In this document: piece by piece, positions 1 through 7,274 of the stretch
How the letters are laid out: the number at the start of each line of letters is the position of its first letter
Numbering within the stretch: the stretch's first letter is position 1
Assembly (NCBI RefSeq): GCF_021228295.1
Contig: NZ_JAJQPD010000006.1
Span: forward strand, 186,001 to 250,000
From: Agromyces humatus
Lineage (GTDB): Bacteria > Actinomycetota > Actinomycetes > Actinomycetales > Microbacteriaceae
DNA: 64,000 bases
Direction: 5' to 3'
The notes under the pieces: generated by a model
Database searches by the model: none
Told to the model about the DNA's origin: nothing
The model's input: only the letters and a program-made list of their open reading frames with translations
Made by a program: the position numbers and the translations under genes

Positions 1-287
1 GCATGGTGCTCCTCGACCTCCGGTTCCGGCTCGTCTTCTGGTCGGCAGGCCTGCGGGCGGGCATCGTGCTCGCCGCGGGCGTCGCCTTCTTCCTGATCTG
101 GGATCTCCTCGGCATCGGCCTCGGCATCTTCTTCCGCGCCGAGAACTCGGTGAGCACGGGCATCCTGCTCGCCCCCGAACTCCCGCTCGAGGAGCTCGTG
201 TTCCTCACGTTCCTCTGCTACCTGACGCTCGTGCTGTATACCGGCACGCTCCGCGTCGTCGCAGCACGGAAGGTGGAACGCCGGTGA
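1..287 (+). CDS. crtYe: Lycopene cyclase subunit, CrtYe type (5' end outside window)
   Basis: One half of the heterodimeric membrane lycopene cyclase that forms the epsilon rings of C50 carotenoids. The reading frame is open to the left edge. The first visible ATG (base 3) sits inside the conserved MVLLDLRFR stretch, and family members carry roughly 20 residues before it, so the true start is upstream. Two membrane segments are visible, around LAAGVAFFLIWDLLGIGL and EELVFLTFLCYLTLVLY, with the conserved LAPELPLEE motif between them. The stop overlaps the next cyclase gene by GTGA. The order crtYe-crtYf-crtEb matches the Corynebacterium glutamicum decaprenoxanthin operon, which supports the assignment. 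The ring type cannot be fixed from sequence alone. Confidence 0.85.
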   Translation, partial: MVLLDLRFRLVFWSAGLRAGIVLAAGVAFFLIWDLLGIGLGIFFRAENSVSTGILLAPELPLEELVFLTFLCYLTLVLYTGTLRVVAARKVERR

Positions 288-589
288 CCTACCTGCTGCT
301 CTCCGCCGTGTTCCTCGCGCTCGCCGCGATCGTGGCGGCCGTCGCATGGCGGAACGCACCTCCCGGGCACCTCATCGCGACCGCCGTCACCGTCACGACG
401 CTCATCGTGCTCACCGCGGTGTTCGACACCGTGATGATCGCCACCGGCCTGTTCGCGTACGCGGATGAGCACATCTCCGGCGTACGAATCGGGCTCGCGC
501 CGGTCGAGGACTTCGCGTATCCGATCGCCGGAGTACTGCTGCTCACCGGACTGTGGACACTCATGACGAGGCAACGAGATGCCGACTGA
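284..589 (+). CDS. crtYf: Lycopene cyclase subunit, CrtYf type
   Basis: Second subunit of the heterodimeric lycopene cyclase, 101 residues, the usual size for this half. Three hydrophobic stretches are visible (residues about 3-22, 31-55 and 81-94), and the motif LAPVEDFAYPI is the counterpart of LAPELPLEE in the partner. The GTG start at 284 overlaps the stop of the upstream subunit by four bases, and the 3' end overlaps the prenyltransferase start at 579. The three genes are therefore probably translated in a coupled way, as expected for subunits needed in equal amount. It acts in the cytoplasmic membrane on lycopene or the elongated C50 intermediate. Confidence 0.87.
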   Translation: MTYLLLSAVFLALAAIVAAVAWRNAPPGHLIATAVTVTTLIVLTAVFDTVMIATGLFAYADEHISGVRIGLAPVEDFAYPIAGVLLLTGLWTLMTRQRDAD

Positions 590-1463
590 GACGCGGCGGG
601 GCGTCATCGCCGACCTCATCACGGCGTCACGGCCGCTCAGCTGGGTGAATACGGCGTTCCCGTTCGCGGCGGCGTACCTGCTCACCACCCGCGAGGTCGA
701 CCTCACGTTCATCGTGGGCGCGTTGTTCTTCCTCGTCCCGTACAACCTCGCGATGTACGGCGTGAACGACGTCTTCGATTACGCCTCGGATGCCGCGAAC
801 CCGCGCAAGGGCGGAGCCGAGGGTGCACTCCTCGTGCCGGCCAGGCACCGCATCACGATCATCGCCGCGATCGTGCTGTGCCTCCCGTTCGTCATCGCAC
901 TGGTGGCAGTCGGCGATCCGGCCTCTTGGGCGGTGCTCGCGGTGAGCCTCTTCGCGGTCGCCGCCTATTCGGTGCCCGGCCTTCGCTTCAAGGAGATCCC
1001 GTTCCTCGACTCACTGACGTCGAGCGTGCACTTCGTGAGCCCGGCGGTCTACGGGCTGGTGCTCGCGGGCGCGGCATTCACGCCGCAATCGGTCGCACTC
1101 CTCCTCGCGTTCCTCGCATGGGGCATCGCGAGCCATGCGTTCGGTGCGGTGCAGGACATCGTGCCCGACCGCGAGGCCGGCATCGCCTCGATCGCCACTG
1201 TGCTCGGCGCTGCTCGTACGGTGCGGTTCGCGATCGTCATGTGGGCGGCCGCGGGTCTCTTGACGCTCGCGACCTCGTGGCCCGGCCCGCTCGCGGCGGT
1301 GCTCGTGCTGCCGTACATCGCGACGGCGGCGCCGTTCGTGAGGCTCGACGATGCGGACTCGGGCAACGCGAACGCCGGGTGGAAGCGCTTCCTCGCGATC
1401 AACTACGTTGTGGGATTTCTCGTCACGATGCTGCTGATCTGGTACGCGGCCATCACCGCGTGA
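579..1463 (+). CDS. crtEb: Lycopene elongase, UbiA-family prenyltransferase
   Basis: A polytopic prenyltransferase that adds C5 units from DMAPP to the ends of lycopene, giving the C50 skeleton (flavuxanthin, then decaprenoxanthin after cyclisation). The two Mg-diphosphate-binding Asp motifs of the UbiA family are intact: NDVFDYASD at residues 63-71 and QDIVPDREA at 192-200. Length is 294 residues, normal for CrtEb/LbtBC proteins, with about eight hydrophobic helices. The ATG at 579 lies 11 bases inside crtYf. Upstream crtE, crtB and crtI are presumably just outside the window. Substrate assignment rests on neighbours, since UbiA proteins also make quinones and other prenylated products. Confidence 0.85.
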   Translation: MPTETRRGVIADLITASRPLSWVNTAFPFAAAYLLTTREVDLTFIVGALFFLVPYNLAMYGVNDVFDYASDAANPRKGGAEGALLVPARHRITIIAAIVLCLPFVIALVAVGDPASWAVLAVSLFAVAAYSVPGLRFKEIPFLDSLTSSVHFVSPAVYGLVLAGAAFTPQSVALLLAFLAWGIASHAFGAVQDIVPDREAGIASIATVLGAARTVRFAIVMWAAAGLLTLATSWPGPLAAVLVLPYIATAAPFVRLDDADSGNANAGWKRFLAINYVVGFLVTMLLIWYAAITA

Positions 1464-1513
1464 ACGGCCGAGCCTCGGCGAGGCGAGCCCGGTGGCTCAA
1501 CTCACCCAGCCGT

Positions 1514-3004
1514 TCAGCGACTCGTGTCCTTCGAGCTGACAACCCGTGCCGCGGCTTCGGCCTCGGCCGTGATGCGATTCGCCATGCCGGAGAAGATCAC
1601 GTCGTGGAAGGGTACGATCAGCCACCAGTACGCGCGGCCGGCCAGTCCCTTCGGGAAGAACACCGCGCGCTGTTGATACACAGCGCCGTCGCCGTCGACC
1701 GAGGCACCGAGTTCGAGCCAGGCGCGGCCCGGAATCCGCATCTCGGCGCGCAGGCGCAGGAAGCTCCCCCGATCGATCGCTTCGACCCGCCAGAAGTCCA
1801 CGGCATCGCCGACGTGCAGCATCAGGGGGTCGCGACGACCGCGGCGAAGTCCGACGCCGCCGGTCAGCTTGTCGACCCAGCCCCGGATCGCCCAGAGCAA
1901 CGGGAACGAGTACCACCCGTTCTCACCGCCGACACCTTCGATCACGCGCCACAGATCGCTCACGTGCGCCGTGCAGCGCTGCTCACGCTCGTCGACGTAG
2001 ACCGTGTGCCCCGACCAGTCGGGGTCGCTCGGCAGCGGATCACTCGGCGCACCTGCGACCTCGGCATTGCGCCAGCTCGTCTCGACCTCGCCCTCGCGCT
2101 CCCGCTCGAGCGCGAGCCGGACCGCCGTGCGATACCTGAGCAGACCCTCGGCCGGCGGCGCGATGACTCGATCGATGTCGTGATCGTGCACAACGCAGTC
2201 GAACTGCAGCGACTCGATGATCGGCACAGCGAGTCGTCGTGGGATCGGGGTCACGAGGTTCACCCACTGCCCGGCGAGCCACGGGGTGAGCACCGGGAGT
2301 GCTGCGATCGGGCGCTGCGGCAGCCCTGCCTCCACCGCGTAGCCGTTCATCAGCTGCCCGTACCGGTAGATGTCGGGACCCCCGATATCGAACGCACGAT
2401 TCACGACCGACGGCACCTCGAGGGCATGGATCAGGTAGTGCAGCACGTCCCGCACCGCGATCGGCTGAATGTAGCTGCGAACCCACCGCGGCGCCGGCAT
2501 GTAGGGAAGCACGTCGGTGAGATGACGGATCATCTCGAATGAGGCGGAGCCCGAGCCGATGACCACGCCCGCCTGCAGGACGATCGTCGGCACGCCGGAT
2601 GCCAGAAGGATCTCGCCCACGTCCACGCGTGATCGAAGGTGCCGCGAGAGCCGATCCACATCGGGATGCAGGCCGCCGAGATAGACGATCCGACTGACGC
2701 CGTGCTCGCGTGCGGATGCGGCGACGTTGTGGGCGATCGAGCGCTCGATGGCCGCGAAATCGCCGTGCATGCCTCCCATGGAGTGCACGAGATAGAAGAC
2801 CGCGTCGATGTCCTGCATGGATCGGTCGACGGCTGCCCGGTCGGCGAGGTCGCCGGCGAGCACGTCGACCGAGGCCGCCCACGGCACATCGCGAAGCCGT
2901 TCGGGCCGGCGCACGAGTACCCGTACCTCGTGGCCGGCTTCGATGAGCCGGGGCACGAGCCGACCGCCGATGTACCCGGAGGCGCCGGTCACGAGCACAC
3001 GCAT
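1514..3004 (-). CDS. SDR-family NAD(P)-dependent oxidoreductase with C-terminal DUF2867
   Basis: A 496-residue two-part protein. The N-terminal 300 residues are an atypical short-chain dehydrogenase/epimerase fold, with the nucleotide-binding motif TGASGYIGG at residues 6-14 and the YLVHSMG stretch near residue 90. The C-terminal 170 or so residues match DUF2867 (WRVIEGVGGENGWYSFP, then WRVEAIDRGSFLRLRAEM). This fusion is common in actinobacteria and is usually annotated as an NAD(P)H-binding or nucleoside-diphosphate-sugar epimerase-like protein of unknown substrate. The ATG at 3004 has a clear ribosome site (GGGAGG, about 6 bases upstream). It is convergent with the carotenoid operon and separated from it by only 50 bases. 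No substrate is proposed. Confidence 0.85.
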   Translation of the reverse strand: MRVLVTGASGYIGGRLVPRLIEAGHEVRVLVRRPERLRDVPWAASVDVLAGDLADRAAVDRSMQDIDAVFYLVHSMGGMHGDFAAIERSIAHNVAASAREHGVSRIVYLGGLHPDVDRLSRHLRSRVDVGEILLASGVPTIVLQAGVVIGSGSASFEMIRHLTDVLPYMPAPRWVRSYIQPIAVRDVLHYLIHALEVPSVVNRAFDIGGPDIYRYGQLMNGYAVEAGLPQRPIAALPVLTPWLAGQWVNLVTPIPRRLAVPIIESLQFDCVVHDHDIDRVIAPPAEGLLRYRTAVRLALEREREGEVETSWRNAEVAGAPSDPLPSDPDWSGHTVYVDEREQRCTAHVSDLWRVIEGVGGENGWYSFPLLWAIRGWVDKLTGGVGLRRGRRDPLMLHVGDAVDFWRVEAIDRGSFLRLRAEMRIPGRAWLELGASVDGDGAVYQQRAVFFPKGLAGRAYWWLIVPFHDVIFSGMANRITAEAEAAARVVSSKDTSR

Positions 3005-3084
3005 GAAGCACCTCCCCCTGCTGACCGGCCAGATTCGGCGGAATGCGCAGCCGGGGACGTGTTCGCCGGTCCGCGGCCGGTCAC

Positions 3085-3840
3085 TCAGACGCCCCGGAGC
3101 TGTCCGCGGACGATCGAGTCGCCGGAGTGCGCGGGGTCACCGTCTGACGGCTCGGATGACACGTCGACAACCGGGAATTCGCCGAGGTCGATGCCGGGTG
3201 GCAGGGCGAACGTACCGGTGGTGTCATCGAGGAGGCCGAGGCTCACCAGTCCGGTCGCGTCTTCGCGCAGCAACCAGACTTCGCGAAGCTGGCCGGTTTC
3301 GGCATCTCCATCGAGTTCGACCACGATCGTTCGCCTGCCGTCGCTGCTCTCCTGGATGACCGCCCGCCCCTCGGCTGTCCAGCCGGGGAAGGGATCGAGG
3401 CGTGCCTCAGCGACGATGGACTCGTTCGGCGATGATGGCGGCAGGCGCGTGCCGATCGCTATGCCGGCCAGCACCCCGATCACCACTGCAGCGGCCGCGA
3501 CAGCGGGCCACCATCGCCAACCGCCTCGTCTCGACACGCCGCGGTCAGCGGCCCTGATCGGGGCAACAGAACGGGGCGTCTCGTCGCTCGCAATCGGATC
3601 GGACGCGAGTCGATCATCGAGCGACAGCTCGCGATGAATGCCCGCCCACACGGACGAGGACGGTCGTTCGAGGTCGAGATCGAGGTTCGCTTCAGAGGCG
3701 CGTACTTGCGCAGCCGCAGCCTGGAACGCCTCGTACTCGAACCGGCAGTCGTCGCATGCGCGCAGGTGTGTCGTCATGGCGGCGTCGGGTTCGCGCCCGT
3801 CGGCCGCGAGGGCGGCGAGTTCATCAGGCTCCGGGTGCAT
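3085..3840 (-). CDS. Zinc-type anti-sigma factor (RskA-like)
   Basis: A membrane anti-sigma factor that should hold the adjacent ECF sigma factor inactive. The N-terminal anti-sigma zinc motif H-x3-C-x2-C is visible (H25, C29, C32 in THLRACDDC). A single membrane helix follows a basic stretch at residues about 111-131, and the C-terminal outside domain is of the RskA kind (WTAEGRAVIQ, LREVWLLREDATGLVSLG, FALPPGIDLGEFPVVDVS). The start lies 17 bases inside the sigma gene, a typical coupled arrangement. In this family, release of the sigma factor usually involves regulated proteolysis of the anti-sigma factor; the signal here is unknown. Confidence 0.88.
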   Translation of the reverse strand: MHPEPDELAALAADGREPDAAMTTHLRACDDCRFEYEAFQAAAAQVRASEANLDLDLERPSSSVWAGIHRELSLDDRLASDPIASDETPRSVAPIRAADRGVSRRGGWRWWPAVAAAAVVIGVLAGIAIGTRLPPSSPNESIVAEARLDPFPGWTAEGRAVIQESSDGRRTIVVELDGDAETGQLREVWLLREDATGLVSLGLLDDTTGTFALPPGIDLGEFPVVDVSSEPSDGDPAHSGDSIVRGQLRGV

Positions 3841-4384
3841 CCTCCACCTCCCATCGTTCTCGAATCCGAGTCAGGCTCCTGCGAATGTGGCTCTTCACAG
3901 TGCCGAGCGGAAGGCCGAGTCGATCTGCGATCTGCGAGTGCGTCATCCGGTCGTAGAACGCCAATCGCATGACTTGCCGCGGCACCGGGTCGAGGCGGTC
4001 GAGCGCCTCCGAGACCATCGCACGTTCGGCGAGATCCTCGTCGAAGACACCGCCGTCGATCACGGCCTCGCCGGCGAGCCTGGCTTCGATTCGGCTCGTT
4101 CGGGCACGAGCTTCGTGGGCGTCGGCGATGCGGTGTCGCGAGATCCCTATGAGCCACGATTGCAGCGAAGCGCGGGTCGGATCGAAGCGTTCGCGACTGC
4201 GCCAGGCGGCGATGAACACCTGTTGCGTGACATCTTCGGCGTCCGACCTGTTGCCGAGCGAGCGGGCCGCGAGCGTGTAGACGAGGGGCGCCCAGCGAGC
4301 GTATGCCGCCCGAAGTGCCGCTTCGTCGCCACTGGCGAATCCCTCAGCGAGCGTGTCGTCTTCAGCGAAGGACGGTGCGCTCAT
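3824..4384 (-). CDS. ECF RNA polymerase sigma factor (SigK-like)
   Basis: A 186-residue sigma-70 family ECF factor. Region 2 is recognisable (YTLAARSLGNRSDAEDVTQQ, then FIAAWRSRERFDP), and region 4 carries the helix-turn-helix MTHSQIADRLGLPLGTVKSH. The frame is open 93 bases further upstream, but that extension looks non-coding. The ATG at 4384 (MSAPSFAEDD) fits normal ECF length and has AAAGGA about 13 bases before it. The gene overlaps its anti-sigma partner by 17 bases. The DUF4397 protein upstream on the same strand is a plausible target or co-regulated gene. Direct targets cannot be read from the window. Confidence 0.9.
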   Translation of the reverse strand: MSAPSFAEDDTLAEGFASGDEAALRAAYARWAPLVYTLAARSLGNRSDAEDVTQQVFIAAWRSRERFDPTRASLQSWLIGISRHRIADAHEARARTSRIEARLAGEAVIDGGVFDEDLAERAMVSEALDRLDPVPRQVMRLAFYDRMTHSQIADRLGLPLGTVKSHIRRSLTRIRERWEVEDAPGA

Positions 4385-4515
4385 CGACCGGAACCCATCC
4401 TTTCGCTCATCCCGACGGTGTTCCGGGATGAGGGCTCGACGCCGACGGTCCTGGGCGATCACCGTTGTGCTCAGCATATCGACCTCGGCTCATCCGGTCT
4501 CTCGTGCGGTCACGA

Positions 4516-4674
4516 TCACACACACCGCACGCGGCGGGCGACCCGGCTGATGTCGTCGACGTGGGAGGCTGCGCCATCGCCATCGCCATCGCCATCGCTA
4601 CTCGGCGAGACGGCGGACGTGAGCAGGGCGAAGGCCGCGATCGGGAGACGAATCGCGGCCTTCTTGGGGAGCAT
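4516..4674 (-). pseudogene. Small ORF with signal-like start after DUF4397 gene; possible class F sortase remnant
   Basis: Fifty-two codons starting five bases after the DUF4397 stop, with a strong ribosome site (AGAAGGAG, 8 bases before the ATG). The product begins MLPKKAAIRLPIAAFALLTS, a short basic then hydrophobic signal or anchor-like segment. It then runs into a four-fold Asp-Gly repeat and stops after 52 residues. In many actinobacteria a DUF4397 gene is followed by a class F sortase gene, so this may be the retained 5' end of a lost sortase. No sortase catalytic Cys or His motifs are seen in any frame before the sigma gene. It could also be a genuine small secreted peptide. Confidence 0.35.
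4573..4596. repeat. Four tandem copies of the hexamer GCCATC
   Basis: The hexamer GCCATC occurs four times in a row without change. On the minus strand it lies inside the small ORF at 4516-4674 and encodes Asp-Gly repeats. A 6-base unit keeps frame when it expands or shrinks, so the tract may vary in length between strains without disrupting the ORF. Confidence 0.9.
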
Positions 4675-4679
4675 CGGTG

Positions 4680-5516
4680 TCACTCCTTCTGTCGAGCGGC
4701 GGCACTGCGACGCATCAGCACGGCTGCGACGGCAGCCGCGCCCAGCAGCATCGTGGCTCCCGCGGCGAGCCAGACGCCCGCGCCCGCATCGGGGGCGTTC
4801 GTCGCGACCAGGCCGGCAGAACCCGCAGGGACACCGTCCGGGTTCGAGTGCATCCCGGTGACGGTCTGGATCGCGAGCGCCAGGTTGTCGTCGTCGAGGC
4901 TGCCCCAGGCGTACACGATCGTGTTCGCGCCTTCGGCGACCTCGACGTCAGCCGGGCCGAGCACCGGATCCGTCGTGCCGGCGGCAGCGACCGACGCGGA
5001 GACCGTACCGGCAGCCAGGTCGAGCTTCGCCTCATCGGGGTTGGCGAGGTTCGTGATCACCGCAGTTCCACCCGCCAGCACATCCACCGCGGGCGCAGCC
5101 GCGACATGGCGAACGGTGAGACGTCCCTCGCCTGCGGCGGTTTGGGCTGTGTCGTTCGTGAACAGCGTGGCGGTCGGTTCACCGGCTTCGGTGAGGTGCG
5201 CGACGGCCGTGTAGTTCATCCCTGACTCGAGTGCGAGGTCGACAGGGCCGATCGCGGGCGACGATGCATCAGCGGCATCAGAAGCGGTGATCGCGACGCT
5301 GTATGTCCCGGCCGGCAGCTCGAGGGGTCCCGCGAGATCCCCTGGTGCGAAGTCGTCGAGCGTGAGGTCATCGTTCACGTACACGTCTACGGTGAGGTCA
5401 GGCACGCCGTGCAGCACGGACAGCATTGCCGGTGCTTCAGATGCCTGGGCCGGGGCGAAGCCGGCCAAGGCGACGGCGGCGCCGGCGATGACTCCGGCGA
5501 TGGCGGTGCGCTTCAT
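4680..5516 (-). CDS. DUF4397 domain-containing exported, membrane-anchored protein
   Basis: A 278-residue surface protein of unknown role. Residues 1-25 are a signal peptide (MKRTAIAGVIAGAAVALAGF, cleavage near AQASEA). Two related DUF4397 modules follow: LSVLHGVPDLTVDVYVND with LPAGTYSVAIT, and LTVRHVAAAPAVDVLAGG with LDLAAGTVSASV. The C-terminus has a flexible segment, one hydrophobic helix (about residues 245-268) and a basic tail RRSAAARQKE, so the protein is probably anchored with its body outside the cell. GGAGGAACC precedes the ATG. It is followed on the same strand by a small ORF and the ECF sigma/anti-sigma pair, a grouping seen in other actinobacteria. Confidence 0.85.
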   Translation of the reverse strand: MKRTAIAGVIAGAAVALAGFAPAQASEAPAMLSVLHGVPDLTVDVYVNDDLTLDDFAPGDLAGPLELPAGTYSVAITASDAADASSPAIGPVDLALESGMNYTAVAHLTEAGEPTATLFTNDTAQTAAGEGRLTVRHVAAAPAVDVLAGGTAVITNLANPDEAKLDLAAGTVSASVAAAGTTDPVLGPADVEVAEGANTIVYAWGSLDDDNLALAIQTVTGMHSNPDGVPAGSAGLVATNAPDAGAGVWLAAGATMLLGAAAVAAVLMRRSAAARQKE

Positions 5517-5536
5517 GGTTCCTCCAGATGGATTCA

Positions 5537-5554
5537 GTGAAACGGTGCTTTCAC
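5537..5554. promoter_or_regulatory. Inverted repeat upstream of DUF4397 gene
   Basis: GTGAAA and TTTCAC form a perfect 6-base inverted repeat with a 6-base spacer, 20 bases before the DUF4397 start. It could be an operator or a 5'-UTR hairpin. No regulator is assigned. Confidence 0.35.
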
Positions 5555-5697
5555 GAAGGACTTCCGACGGTGCGTCGCGATCGGATGCAGCAGCATCGGA
5601 TTCTGCTCGACTGCATCCATCCGACCTCGACCACGGGAATCATCTTTCGACGGCGCTGCACACGACATGGGGCGCCGCGGAATGCGGAATGAAGAAG

Positions 5698-5729
5698 GGC
5701 GGGTCGGATCCGCCGAGATCCGACCCGCC
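5698..5729. other. Perfect 12-bp stem-loop between divergent genes
   Basis: GGCGGGTCGGAT and its exact complement flank an 8-base loop. It lies in the 250-base divergent region between the DUF4397 gene (minus strand) and the TIGR01777 gene (plus strand). It looks like a strong terminator hairpin, but neither neighbour needs one here. It may be a 5' leader structure of the plus-strand gene or the relic of a lost gene. Confidence 0.5.
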
Positions 5730-5766
5730 GCTCCTCACCCCATCGAGCTTCGAGAACGGAGTCGAC

Positions 5767-6720
5767 ATGACCACCGTGGTGATCGCCGGGTCATCCGGCA
5801 TGATCGGCAGCGCCCTGACGCAACGTCTGCGCGCGGACGGAGTCTCGGTGGTGCGGCTCGTCCGTCGGCCCGTCCGACGCGGCGACGAGGTCGAGTGGCT
5901 CGCTGAGGGTCGACCACTCGACCCGCAGGTGGTCGCTGGAGCGAGCGCTGTCGTCTGTCTCAATGGGGCGAGCATCGGGCGGCTTCCATGGACGCGGAGG
6001 TATCAACGCACCTTGCGCGAGTCGCGCCTGCGCCCGACGCGGGCCCTCGCGACGGCACTGCGCGCACTCGGCGCTGAGGCTCCCGCGTTCATCTCGGCAT
6101 CAGCCGTCGGCTACTACGGCAACCGACCGGGTGTCGAGCTCACGGAGAGGGCTGCTCCAGGCGCGACGTTCCTCGCCGATCTCTGCCGGGAATGGGAACG
6201 GGAGGCGAGGCGAGCCGGCGACGCGTGCCGTGTCGTCCGCATGCGCACGGCACCGGTGCTGCACCGCAACGGTGTGCTGAAGCCACTCGTCCGCCTCACG
6301 TCTCTCGGGCTGGGCGGGCCGATCGGGCGCGGGACGCAGACCTGGCCGTGGATCTCGCTGGAGGACGAAGTCCGCGCGATCAGGCACGTGATCGCAACCG
6401 ACATCGACGGTGCGGTGAACCTCTCGGGACCGACACCGGCCACCGCGAACGAGATCGGACGATCCGTGGCTCATGCCCTGCGCCGTCCCTTCATGCTGCC
6501 CGTCCCGGAATGGGCGCTCGACCTCGTCATCGGGCGCGCGGCAACTGAGTCGCTGCTGACCGCCGATGCTCGCGTGACCCCTGCCGTACTCGAGAACACG
6601 GGCTTCACGTTCAGGCATCGCACGGCACGCGAGGCGACCCTGGCGGCCATTGCGCCGAACTCAGCCCCATTCGACCGCGACGAGCACTCGCGATACCGGG
6701 TGCGAAGGGAAGCTGGATGA
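5767..6720 (+). CDS. TIGR01777 family epimerase-like protein
   Basis: A 317-residue member of the TIGR01777 (SulA/YfcH-like) branch of extended SDR proteins. The NAD(P)-binding motif is near the start (VIAGSSGMIGSALTQRL). Family hallmarks follow: LNGASIGRLPWTRRYQRTL, then SASAVGYYGNR, and RGTQTWPWISLEDEVRAI. The frame is open far upstream, but the ATG at 5767 fits family length and has GGAG 5 bases before it. The reaction is unknown for most of this family. Its stop overlaps the start of a photolyase remnant (ATGA at 6717), so it probably once headed an operon with a DNA photolyase. Confidence 0.88.
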   Translation: MTTVVIAGSSGMIGSALTQRLRADGVSVVRLVRRPVRRGDEVEWLAEGRPLDPQVVAGASAVVCLNGASIGRLPWTRRYQRTLRESRLRPTRALATALRALGAEAPAFISASAVGYYGNRPGVELTERAAPGATFLADLCREWEREARRAGDACRVVRMRTAPVLHRNGVLKPLVRLTSLGLGGPIGRGTQTWPWISLEDEVRAIRHVIATDIDGAVNLSGPTPATANEIGRSVAHALRRPFMLPVPEWALDLVIGRAATESLLTADARVTPAVLENTGFTFRHRTAREATLAAIAPNSAPFDRDEHSRYRVRREAG

Positions 6721-6770
6721 GGACTGCAGCGGTGCTGTTCACTCGCGACCTGCGGGTGCCGGATGCAGGT
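6717..6770 (+). pseudogene. Remnant of a DNA photolyase start
   Basis: The ATG at 6717 overlaps the TIGR01777 stop. The first 16 codons read MRTAAVLFTRDLRVPD, closely matching the N-terminus of class I photolyases/cryptochromes (VLFTRDLRVHD). After residue 16 the similarity stops. The frame runs on through unrelated sequence and fuses in frame with the YciI gene that has its own ribosome site. About 450 codons of photolyase are missing, so this is a deletion scar. Confidence that the similarity is real is good because FTRDLRV is highly characteristic. Confidence 0.6.
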
Positions 6771-6851
6771 GCGCCGTGGCCGACTGCCCGACGAGGTCGC
6801 GCGAGCAGTGCGCGAGTACAACACACACCCGCGATTGACAAGGAGACGATG

Positions 6852-7172
6852 ATGACCGATGCACTACCCAACTGGGGCGACACGTACCTCTACACATTGC
6901 GGCCGACGCGTGTCGCGATGCTCACCGACGGCCCGACCGACAGGGAGAACGCCGCAGCAGCGGCGCACTGGGTGCGGCTCGAGTCCGAGCACGCGGCCGG
7001 GCAGGTCGTGTTCGCGGGTCGCACGCTCGTCAACGACGAGCGCAACTTCGCCGCCATCGTCTTCAAGGCGGGCTCGCTCGAGGAGGCGCGGGCGTTCGCC
7101 GAGGCCGACCCAGCGGTTGTCGCCGGGGTGTTCCGGCCGGAGGTGTATCGGTTCGAGGCGATGCTGGGGTGA
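6852..7172 (+). CDS. YciI family protein
   Basis: A small (about 106 residue) protein of the YciI/YCII dimeric alpha-beta barrel family, members of which bind small metabolites and often sit beside other enzymes. Family features: YLYTLRPTRVAMLTDGPT, then HWVRLESEHAAGQVVFAGRT and EEARAFAEADPAVVAGVFRPEV, with the central conserved Asp in FAEADP. Two ATG codons occur in tandem at 6849 and 6852. AAGGAG lies 6 bases before the second, so 6852 is chosen. The frame also reads back into the upstream photolyase remnant, but the strong ribosome site shows the gene starts here. A terminator hairpin follows. Confidence 0.85.
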   Translation: MTDALPNWGDTYLYTLRPTRVAMLTDGPTDRENAAAAAHWVRLESEHAAGQVVFAGRTLVNDERNFAAIVFKAGSLEEARAFAEADPAVVAGVFRPEVYRFEAMLG

Positions 7173-7174
7173 GC

Positions 7175-7193
7175 GACCGTTTCTGAAACGGTC
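7175..7193. terminator. Hairpin after YciI gene
   Basis: GACCGTTT and AAACGGTC form an 8-base stem with a 3-base loop three bases after the YciI stop. It lies between the convergent YciI (plus) and MMPL (minus) genes and could serve both strands. Confidence 0.6.
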
Positions 7194-7274
7194 TTCGCAG
7201 CGCGAACGGACGTGGTCGAACATGGCGTCCAGGTCGGGTCCACGGGGCAGCGGGCGCTCTCTCCTGTCGCGGGC

